From the NCBI GenBank assembly GCA_006937955.1, contig SSNP01000001.1, positions 3,197,883 through 3,261,882 on the forward strand: DNA of 64,000 nucleotides, written 5' to 3'. The DNA comes from Pachypanchax playfairii. Lineage: Eukaryota; Chordata; Actinopteri; Cyprinodontiformes; Aplocheilidae. Of this stretch, positions 15,901 to 64,000 are shown piece by piece; the stretch's first letter is position 1, and each line of letters begins with the position of its first letter. The notes beneath the pieces are model-generated. The model searched no databases and was not told where the DNA came from. It saw only the letters and a list, made by a program, of their open reading frames with translations. Position numbers and translations under genes: made by a program.

Positions 15901-17391
15901 GTACAGTGTGCAGGTCATCAACAGTTCAATGACCTGCAGAAAAAAAATGTCATACACTGACTGGATGAAACAAAAACAAAACAAAAATACACATTCTTTT
16001 CATCACTTTCATCACTTTACTGTTCATGCATATCTTCAATAATGATAGACTTTCTTCAAGTTGAAGAACTTTTTATTGTAGAGATCCAAAGAATGATGTA
16101 ATTTCACTTCTTTCCAGTGCAATTATTGGTTGTGCAGTCTACTTCTCTGTGAGTGCATTGTGTTGTTTCCTTTATTATTGTGTTACCTGGGCTGCGTTAA
16201 TCATCCAGCCCCCAACTTCTGACCAGTTTGAGCAAAACCCTGTGCAGCAAGCGTCCATGATGTCCTGGTAGCTACGTCTGACTCGAACCTTTGACACCAT
16301 CCCAGACCCTTCACTAAAATAAAAAAACAAAACTTTGTTAAAACTGGTGTTAAAAAAATCAAACACAGTGACACTTGTTTTAGATTTATCAGCACTGTAA
16401 TTCTGAGGGTCAAGCTCATAGGGTGTTATCTTTGTTTTGTTTTTTTTTGTCTGTATTTGAATTCCAAAAACTCTCTATTAACTTAAAGAACAGCAAGTCT
16501 AATTTTTGCAGAGAAGTCCAGATGCAAAGCTGGCCCGATTCTTTATGGGGCCCCAGGGTAGATTTTTATTTAGGGCACCAAATGCCCTGTCAAAAAGTCA
16601 TATTATTCATCGACAGTTGGTGCATAACTAGCAGTTTGTAAACTCATACAATTATACACAAACATGTAAAGTATCTGTTCTCTATGAAAATCTAACTTAA
16701 AATTTACAACTTCAAGAATTCACAAGTATAAACTCTAAATTTACAGTTATGTTTTTTCTTTATGAAAACAATGTGCAGTTTAAAGCTGTGAATATAAATT
16801 TATCCTTTGAAAATAAGGATTGAAAACAGCGACGGGGTCACAGGCTTTTTAATTTAAAAAAGACTCATGCCCAGCAAGTGGCATCAGTGTATCTGTGCTC
16901 CATTAATAAGCCTGTTGGGAAACCCTACCTCTGTTTCTCTTCATACAAACAGGCCACCAGGATCCCTCCGGTGTGATTGCAGACCCAGGCTGACAGAACC
17001 AGTAGGACCAGACCCAGATAGCCTGAGTGGACCAGAGCAAAGGGCAAACCCAACACAAAGATGCCCTAAAGAAGTTAAGAGAAGACCAGAGAGCATGTAA
17101 TCATTTTAAATGAGCTTTGAGAAGATGCAGGTGTTTCTTTGCATGATTCATCTTTAACTGGTGTTTGTAGATTGCAAATTGGTGGCAGACAGTAATATTC
17201 AGAAATGTTCTTAATCTCATATCTGTTTTTAATGCAGTGCTACATCAAGGCCCAGGTTTGACCTTTGACCTTGTCCCAAGCGAGCAGGAATCCACCTAAT
17301 TCTCTGAATCATTGGATCATAGTATTCACGGTGGTGGAGGGATCTTCAAATTTCTTTTTACCTCTGCCAAGAAGGTAATGTTTCCATAGGG

Positions 17392-17441
<50 letters not shown>

Positions 17442-20400
17442 TAGCAGTATAACTCAAAAACTTCTGGATGGATTTTGATGAATATTTCAGGAAAGGACAA
17501 AAATGACCCAAGGAACAATCGATTAGATTTTGGGGGTGATCTGGATCACCGTCTAGATCCAGGAATTTTTTTAAGGATACAGACATAACACTTTCTACAA
17601 TATGTCCACTTGGTGGAGGTCTGTGCTCTCCGAGTGCTTTTCTAGTTTTTAAATGTTGTTGCCATCAAATTTAAAACGAGCTAATATTTTCTATTAAATG
17701 GTAAAATATTTCAGCCTGGCTTCCAACATGTTGATTATGTACTATTGGAAATAAAATATGGGTTGATGAGCTTTACAAATCCTTGCAATCTGTTTTAATA
17801 ACACCACTATTTTTGAATACAGATTATATTTCTTATCTTGAATATTTATTTAGAAGGAAATGCATATAATTTTATCCCTTTTTCTTGAGACTGTTTACAT
17901 TTTAAATCTGTTTTCAGTCAAAAAAATAAATACAATAATTAAGTAAATGTAGAAAAGACAGTTCAATTAGTTCAGTTTGATCTTCATCGTCTCTATTTTC
18001 AAGTTATCTTCATTCAAGTATTTATTTTGCTGATACTGGGTTGCCATGGTTGCTTGGATGGGGTTTGAAAAGACGTGCACCTGAACTTTTACAAGGACCT
18101 AAAATTGGAATAATCTGGCCTTTTTTTATTAATGACAGTGGACAAACTACACATGCTATTCTTGCAGAAAGTGTTGAAAGCAAAGTGTTTTTTTACACCC
18201 TCTGGAGATCAGCTGCTTTTGGAATCAGTCATACAAAGAAAAAATTTAAGCTAACTAGAAACTAAAGTAGCTGGAAAAATGATGTGGTATAAAAAAAATC
18301 TAAATATTCTTCACAGTCAATCAGGTTGGTCACATTTTGTTACAATGTGGTAACAGCAAAAAAATCAAGATGGAATAAACAGTTGAGCTTGAGGAAAGGA
18401 AGAGAAGAGAGATGAAAGAACTGTTCATGGTTGGATGATGAGATGGTGAGGGGAGAGTTTTGGCACCAAGCCTGGAGAGTCAGAGGATGCAGGAGACCAG
18501 CAGGAGCAGAAGGAAGAAGTGTGATGAGCGTTGGCCAATCACCAGGAGAGAATAGAAGTCTCTGCCAGAAGAGAGAAGACAAGGGGAGGGGGAACGGAGG
18601 TGAAAGTGGGAGGCTGGAAAATAAGGGGAAAGACGAGAGGAGCAGAGGGACATGGGGAAGAAGAGAGGGTTGGAAGGGGAGGTGCAGCCCCACTACTACA
18701 GAGCATGAGATTGGATGATAGGAGATCAGAGGCGGCAACAAGCTACTTTGATGGAGTTGTTGTGTTTCGAATGTTGGAACATGGAGATACACAGACTCAC
18801 AGGGAGAGAGCTATGGAAGCACATCACACACTGTAGATGCACAAACAGACGAGTGAACATTCCCTCTTTTCAAGTTACTTTTTAGTAACTGCTGTCTGTT
18901 AGGCATATGCTGATAGAGCTTTGATGTTCAAATGGAGCTGCTGGGGATGAAAGCAGTTTGAAAGAAAACTGACACTCAAGTATTTGATTCCATCTCCCTT
19001 CTCTCTCACTGCACTTCTCGTTCTCTCTGTGGTTTTGCCAGCTAATTGGTTACTCTGAGCACAACCTGAAGCTACTCCCAATCACAATGGAACCCAATAA
19101 AAGAGGAAAGAAATCCCTGATTGGCTTGAGAAAAGATTTATCTCTCTTTAAATCATCTTTTCTTCCACAAACTGAGAACCAAGTTGTTTTTTAATGCTTG
19201 TTTATTTGAAGCATGTTGATCTTCATCTTCACCTTTCTCCAGGGCAGAAATTCAGCTTCAGGTCATTTCCAACATTTATGCAAGCGCATGACTTTTTCTG
19301 GAAAAAAAAAAAGACAGGAAAACATCTTTTCGCTACTGTTAGGGGATTAGGTAGAGCTGACATGAGCAGAAATGGACAGGTTTGACATTTAAACAACTGG
19401 AACTGCCATTTTTTTTTTAAAATCATGACAGTATTCCATGTCAGAGTTTTATCAAAGTGTATTATCATTGTAAAGTCAGGAAAGGAAGAAAATGAATTGA
19501 TGGACAGGTTATGTGTTTTTCATTTTTTATTAAAGTAAAAATCCTAAAGGAGTTTCTAAGAGATGATTTGCTTTTCTACTCACATAGCTGAGTGATCCTT
19601 TTAATGTAATTGGAGTGACTTGGTGTGAATAATCTACCAATAATCCCAGTGATCAATAGATCAACAATCAGATTTGATCATTTCTGATTTGTTTTAACAA
19701 AGAAAACAAGAAGTGTCTGAAGAAGTGTGAGACATATGCTTTTGCTGTCATTTATTATTTGCAAATGAAAAAGTGCTAAACGATATTTTGTCATGATTAT
19801 GGTTCAAACATAATTATCAAAAGAAGAATAAAAGAAAAACAGTGTAATTCCTTCACTAGCTTGTATTTTGATAAAAAAAAAAAAACAAATGTTTTTCAGC
19901 GTTAAATAACTTCAAAGCAGACCAAAATAAGTGTCACTCGTCAACAGAGAGAATCTGTAGTCACTCACTGCTCAATTAGTTCCAGACGTTCTGAGTGTCA
20001 AAATAAAAAGGATTAATGTCAAAGACGCACACAGTGGAGCTGCCTCATTAACAATCAGCTTGAATATCAAACCGAGTTTCAAAATACTCCCATCCAGAGA
20101 ACCCTGCAGAGATCCAGTTGCTGATTTTTTTATTCTGCATCTTTGGCAGCAAATATGCTCCGTAATAAAAACTTTATTAAGATGGCAGACAGTATTGTTA
20201 TCAATAAACAACCACAGAAATATATTTTCTTTTTGGCCTTGATAGAAGATTGAACTGCCTTTCTTTTCTTTTCTTTTCTTTTCTTTTCTTTTCTTTTCTT
20301 TTCTTTTCTTTTCTTTTCTTTTCTTTTCTTTTCTTTTTTGAATTAAGATCGTTAACTGAACAATCTATGATTATTACACTTTAATTAGCAAAGATTATAT

Positions 20401-23151
20401 AAAAATCCAAACAAGTAACAAAAGAAATTTCACCTGATAATGGAAAAAGACAGCTTGAATCCTTAATATGACTGATTTGTAACAGGATTTTGGAGAAATT
20501 TATCAACTGAGGGTTGTTGATGGTAGTGAGACTGAAGTAAATAATGAATAATTTTAACACATCACATTGCCTGAATGCATTGTGGTTTTTTATATAGGAG
20601 TTATTAACTTGAATTGGCTGGTAAATTCAGTAAAATACATCAGAAGCTCAGTTATCTTGAGAGACCAAGTATCTGTGGCCTGTCTGGCAACACAAACTTT
20701 GCCTCCAAGGAAAAATCCTGGCACTTGTATTAATAAAAGTAAATATGTGCTTGTATGCAAACAATCCTATTTTGGAACATAAATTAAAATGATAACAGTG
20801 TCAAATGTGATTAAAAACCTTTTTTTAGGGTAATAACACAAAATGACTAGCTGCAGATTTACCTCAATCCTTAAAGGAATGTGTTTACATAAACTGTGTG
20901 TTTTCTGTGTGTGTGTGTATGGCAGCTTATTGATGCCCCAATGCCATATTGTATTCTCAAAGGACCCCATGACACTGTTCAATTACACCAGTCATTCACT
21001 GAAAGACTACATTTACATGAGTGCAGTGGTTGAACACAGCCAAGCTCTTGCAGCATAATAAGCTCTTAGCTTGACTGCCACAAAGACACACAAACTGGGA
21101 GAATCTTTTTCTGTTTTAATGATTTACCTTTAATTCGATAATGAATGAGAGAGTGTCTGACAAATAGCCTGGAAGGCTGCAAAGTATTATTTAGAAATGT
21201 AAAAACACAATGCAGGCAAATGAAAATGTAAACTGACTGCTGGATGTTTTTTTTTAAAGCGGTATGCACATTAACACCCAGACAGTTGGCATTTCTATTT
21301 TTCATTTTGGCGTCTAGAACTGAGACGAGACAGTTTCCACGAAAAACAACGGAATGACTCTAAAATTGAAGCGAGAAGAAAATAAAAAGGTAATTTAAAG
21401 TGCAGTTGATGCAAAGTGTAATAAGAAGGGAAACGTTTGGAGTCTGAATGTCATATTCTTCCATTTAAAAGCAAAAAAACACAATTTTCCAAAGATTCAA
21501 AATGAAATTAAAAGAAAGGAACAGTTTTGCTATTTGTTTGATATGAATCAACTGATTAACTTAGAAATAATGCAATCTTAGTTAGTGAATGTCACAAGGT
21601 TTTCTGTAGATTACCAAGGAAACAAGAGTGACAAACATCTACCAGTATAAATAGACATTCAGGAAGTCCATCCATCCATTTTCTCAACCTCCTTCTTCCT
21701 TTTCAGGGTTCTGTGCAGGTCTATGCAGGTCTTCAGGAGCAAAGGCTTGAAAGCTTAAAGTTTTCCAAATGACATACTTTATCCAAACTGTATTTCTTTC
21801 ACCCTCACACACATAGATCCAATTAAGATTCCCAGACTAATTTATGATCCTTGGACTAGAATCAGAAAACCTTGAGAAAACTCATGCATTCATGGAGAAA
21901 ACGTGCAAGCTGCTAGCTAAAAGGTCCCAACTGAGTGTAAAACCCAGGACCTGCTTGCTGCATGGAAACAATGCAAACCAACCGTGCAGCCTGTCTTCAT
22001 GCCTTCAGCTCAGTCACCGTGGAGATAAGCAAAATCTCCTCATGACCAACCCCCGAGACATTTGCAACTAATTTTTGTGACACATACTGTGTTACAAACA
22101 TAAACCAAAATAAGTTAAAACTCAACAAAAATGTGTTTATAGAGATAATAAACTTGGAGAACAGACTGCATTAACACACCTGTATTGCATTCGTGACATT
22201 CCAGCCAGCTTCCCAGGCAGTGATGGTGGGACGGGGATTCAGAGCTGTGGTGCATGGTCTCTGAGCTGAATCAGCCAAACTTGTGCAGATTTGCTCTTTT
22301 TGAAGAGTGGTAATGAGATTAGATGTGCTGTCTGTAATTTCTTTGTTTTCTTCATCTCTAACTTCAGAAATCTTCACTTCAGAAAGCAAAATGTGCTCAC
22401 TAGACCACTTCCCCTGCCTCTGATTCTGGTTGAATCTCTGGATGTTCTTAACACTCTCAGCTTGGATCTCAGAGTGTTTTTCCTCGTCACAGCTTTTGGT
22501 GTTTTTAAATGAAAGAAACTCTGCAGTGGAAACACCTGAAGTTATTGTCCATGTCTTGGTTCCTGCGGAGACGGAAGCTGCTCTGATTTCTTCAAAGGCT
22601 GAACTCTCCTGCTTGGTGGCACAATGGAATCCTGTAATTTCAGGAGCTGGTTTTGCTCTAAAAGTTGGGTCTTCTTTGTTTTTTCCCCCTGATGACGTCT
22701 TGTTTCTTCTGGTGTCAGTAAAATATGGAACATTCTTACTTGTGATGCTTTTAGTAGGTAAACGGTCATCCTCATTGTAGGTTTGATTCAGCACATCTCT
22801 ACGCGTTAAAACCAGCATTTCCTCGTCCTCTTGAAAAAACCTGTCCAGAAAAAACCTTTTGAATGAAAACTATCTGTACCCTTCTAATAAGCTCAGCAGT
22901 ATTGTAATAATTCATGTCTAACAAAGGCATTTGTCTAACAACAACAAAAAACGATGGTTGCACAAATTTCATAGACATGCCTTCAGTGTTTATATTAAAT
23001 CTACTTTTTTATTTATTTAAATTGAAAACTTAATCTAGAAATATTTACATGAGACTCACCGTGTTTTCCAGTCCAGGTGCAACTTTGATGCCGCCCATCC
23101 CCACAAAGACCCGACAACCCTCCAGGGCTGCCCATAACCACGAGACCCCAT
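12622..23151 (-). CDS. VIAAT/VGAT-like vesicular inhibitory amino acid transporter (divergent SLC32 paralogue), eight exons
   Basis: SLC32 proteins of the amino acid/auxin permease family load GABA and glycine into synaptic vesicles using the proton gradient. Eight minus-strand exons (23151-23060, 22840-22180, 17065-16929, 16313-16187, 15933-15731, 14590-14349, 14178-14020, 12938-12622) join in frame with GT/AG borders to 645 residues. About 237 residues of cytosolic N-terminus precede the core opening [14 protein letters not shown] (238-251). Core landmarks are [74 protein letters not shown] and [12 protein letters not shown]. Mammalian VIAAT is about 525 residues, so the extra length is N-terminal. 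The core is clearly SLC32 but far more diverged than a fish slc32a1 orthologue should be, so I call it a paralogue. No frameshift or stop interrupts it, so it looks functional. Substrate is unknown. Confidence 0.88.
13366..13687. mobile_element. hAT-like non-autonomous element, copy 1 (in SLC32-like intron 7)
   Basis: It starts tagggatac and ends aatgcatc. It is rich in the phrases GATACT/AGTATC and shares most of its interior with 50998-51294. The 8-mer cttataat flanks it at both ends (13358-13365 and 13688-13695), the target-duplication length of hAT transposons. The 3' end appears a few bases shorter than the 5' end. No coding capacity. Confidence 0.75.
14020..14178 (-). CDS. SLC32-like exon 7: [18 protein letters not shown]
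   Basis: The exon is 159 nt, acceptor ccaggcag and donor gtgaga. It completes Leu488 and encodes to residue 540 plus one base. [17 protein letters not shown] and [20 protein letters not shown] match VIAAT closely. An alternative acceptor four bases upstream (ctccag) would start GCA and break the phase. Confidence 0.92.
14349..14590 (-). CDS. SLC32-like exon 6: [10 protein letters not shown] core
   Basis: The exon is 242 nt, acceptor cacctcctag and donor gtaatg. It completes Ser407 and encodes to residue 487 plus one base. [20 protein letters not shown] is almost the VIAAT sequence, followed by [14 protein letters not shown] chose the donor after GGTCT because, joined to the next exon, it keeps the same nine-residue spacing F...LTW as VIAAT. 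Reading on through the donor gives intron. Confidence 0.92.
15731..15933 (-). CDS. SLC32-like exon 5: middle helices
   Basis: The exon is 203 nt, residues 340-406 plus two bases, acceptor acctgcag read as ttctgcag on the minus strand and donor gtgact. [15 protein letters not shown] ... LLPC ... [15 protein letters not shown] aligns without gaps to the VIAAT segment starting IIELVMTC. The VIAAT stretch VSGNLMYNS is replaced by VSTTLLCDT, so a glycine in that helix is missing. Confidence 0.92.
16187..16313 (-). CDS. SLC32-like exon 4: lumenal loop and next helix start
   Basis: The exon is 127 nt, acceptor ttattttag and donor gtaaca. It completes Ser297 and encodes residues to 339: [18 protein letters not shown] ... 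GGWMINAAQ. This parallels the VIAAT segment VVRVRDSYVAIANACC ... GGRVVNVAQ, with a few substitutions in the loop. Confidence 0.92.
16929..17065 (-). CDS. SLC32-like exon 3: TM1-TM2
   Basis: The exon is 137 nt, residues 252-296 plus two bases, acceptor ctttag and donor gtaggg. [19 protein letters not shown] then VACLYEE; by eye about two thirds of positions match the mammalian VIAAT sequence I remember. This is the best conserved exon. It starts in phase 0 immediately after NAIQ. Confidence 0.93.
17331..17650. repeat. Dispersed repeat with internal (CTGT)n, in SLC32-like intron 2
   Basis: Phrases such as ctctgccaagaaggtaatgt, gatggattttgatgaa, ggtgatctggatcaccgtct and gctctccgagtgcttttcta are those of a repeat I recognise as widespread in fish genomes. 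(CTGT)n occupies 17393-17441. I cannot assign a class with confidence; a non-autonomous DNA element is likely. Confidence 0.65.
17754..17811 (-). repeat. Terminal fragment of a common teleost DNA repeat
   Basis: aaataaaatatgggttgatg and gctttacaaatccttgcaat match, in reverse sense, the end of the repeat fragment at 60711-60811 (gcaaatctcataaac). Only about 60 bp remain. Confidence 0.5.
20259..20339. repeat. (TTTTC)n microsatellite
   Basis: About sixteen pentanucleotide repeats, polypurine/polypyrimidine. Confidence 0.97.
21663..21995 (-). repeat. SINE/LINE-tail-like dispersed repeat, degraded
   Basis: It begins tccatccatccattttctca and contains gagaaaactcatgcattcat, aacccaggacctgcttgctg and a tail ending aaccgtgcagcc. 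These are phrases of a very common teleost repeat. Relatives lie at 38036-38285 (same sense) and 37318-37565 (opposite sense). Confidence 0.65.
22180..22840 (-). CDS. SLC32-like exon 2: long cytosolic N-terminus and start of TM1
   Basis: The exon is 661 nt, residues 31-251, acceptor ttctggacag and donor gtgtgt. It begins FFQEDEE, which recalls the acidic MGFQAATDEEA patch of VIAAT. It continues through about 200 Ser/Thr/Lys/Glu-rich, probably disordered residues and ends [12 protein letters not shown], the SLC32 signature at the first membrane helix. The low-complexity part is roughly twice the length of the mammalian N-terminus. Confidence 0.85.
23060..23151 (-). CDS. SLC32-like exon 1 (start)
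   Basis: Coding part is 92 nt, 30 codons plus two bases, donor CG/gtgagt. The chosen ATG at 23151 sits in AAG-ATG-G, a good context with A at -3 and G at +4. The frame stays open upstream to about 23256 but only through a GTG, with no earlier ATG. The peptide [10 protein letters not shown]... [16 protein letters not shown] has no close match I recognise. It is supported by exact phase joining to exon 2 (CG + G = Arg31). An extra upstream exon cannot be excluded. Confidence 0.6.
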
Positions 23152-23678
23152 CTTCAGCTGCGGCGCCACAGTCTCAGGTTCTGTCTCTGGAGGATTTTGG
23201 GGTCTGAATGAGCTTGATGGATGCTTAAACGAACACAGATACTCCACCAAACACACACATACTGCTGATCCACGGAGACACCATTCAAATATTTAGCAAT
23301 ATGTACATATTTGTAGAATAAACACACAAATATGACGTGATTGATGAGTTGCTGAGGTGTAACATTATAATATGCCAGTGCTTCCAGCAGTGAAGGACTA
23401 AACAGCTTTAATGGGCCACACAGTGGTAAAGTCTACTCATACTTTTATGATGCTTCTCTTGGTTTCACATGTCAAAGCTGCACCCAGCCGTAACTTTAAT
23501 GGGGCGTTTTGCCCCTGAGTGTGGTGAGTTGTGCAGGGCAGCAGGAGGAGCCATAGAACAGCAGTGTGTGTAACTGCCTGACTAAAACTTTTCTTTTTGT
23601 TTCTGGGCTCCGTATGTCTTCATCAACTTTCCTCTCTCATCCATTTGTAGTTTTATTGGTGTTAGCCAGAACGGCAGG

Positions 23679-63745
<40,067 letters not shown>

Positions 63746-64000
63746 GTAACGCGTCCTATTCTCAAGTTCTTGAGTTTAGTTTTTTACTTTCATGGAAGGG
63801 AACCTGTTGTTTGGTTTACCACTACTTTCAGTACTATTCCCAGTACTAAAATATAAGTGGAACTTTTTAATACAGATTGGATGAATTGGTAACATCTCCA
63901 TAGGGGTCTTAATAGGAACAATGTCAAAGGTGTGGCAAATATTTAAATAAGTCATGATTCAGTTTTATCAACAAAAATATCTTCATATTTTTGAGATTCC
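63746..64000 (+). other. lama2: Start of the next lama2 intron
   Basis: Begins with donor gtaacg; no exon in the remaining 255 bases. Confidence 0.85.

Larger units (their letters stand above)
17066..22179 (-). other. SLC32-like intron 2 (5.1 kb)
   Basis: The intron separates the long N-terminal exon from the membrane core. It contains the (CTGT)n repeat, a purine-rich stretch at 18390-18710 whose open frames on both strands are low complexity, (TTTTC)n, and a SINE-like repeat. No nested gene is evident. Confidence 0.6.

Noticed and set aside
18340..18836. Overlapping open frames on both strands, 95-150 codons
   Set aside because: A purine-rich low-complexity stretch in the SLC32-like intron 2; both strands open because stops are rare in such sequence.
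22291..22780. Plus-strand frames of 73 and 116 codons
   Set aside because: Antisense shadows of SLC32-like exon 2.

Overview
The window reads as teleost fish nuclear DNA, probably a spiny-rayed fish. Evidence: dense (TG)n and tetranucleotide microsatellites, decayed L2/Rex1-like LINE pieces, many short non-autonomous DNA transposons with clear target duplications, long introns, and two vertebrate genes whose spliced exons I could join in frame. There is no bacterial or viral gene organisation. The species cannot be named from the sequence alone.

Two genes lie head to head. On the minus strand, eight exons between 23151 and 12622 join in frame to a 645-residue protein. It is a divergent relative of the vesicular inhibitory amino acid transporter VIAAT/VGAT (SLC32 family, amino acid/auxin permease fold). 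It has a long, unusual cytosolic N-terminus followed by a recognisable SLC32 membrane core. On the plus strand, starting 1.34 kb away at 24494, is the 5' end of lama2 (laminin alpha-2). It has a signal-peptide exon, a 28.4-kb first intron, and exons covering the first 200 residues, including the start of the laminin N-terminal (LN) domain. The gene runs off the right edge. What in mammals is one 243-nt LN exon is split here into 52 + 191 nt by a 660-bp intron.

Layout: 1-12621 is gene-free and repeat-bearing (a composite satellite with (TG)n, a LINE fragment, microsatellites). 12622-23151 is the SLC32-like gene. 23152-24493 is the shared upstream region, with two (TCTA)n tracts, a 19-N gap and a 127-bp exact duplication around the gap that looks like an assembly artefact. 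24494-64000 is lama2. Its introns hold a second copy of the composite satellite, a minus-strand LINE 3' end, a pogo/Tigger-like element with TA flanks, two hAT-like elements with 8-bp duplications, a TTAA-flanked MITE, a TTA-flanked Harbinger-like element, and SINE-like repeats.

The two proteins have no known joint function: one is expected in vesicle membranes, the other in basement membranes. The link between them is positional, a divergent pair that may share upstream control. The divergent SLC32 paralogue is the observation most worth following. No RNA genes, CRISPR arrays or operons were seen.
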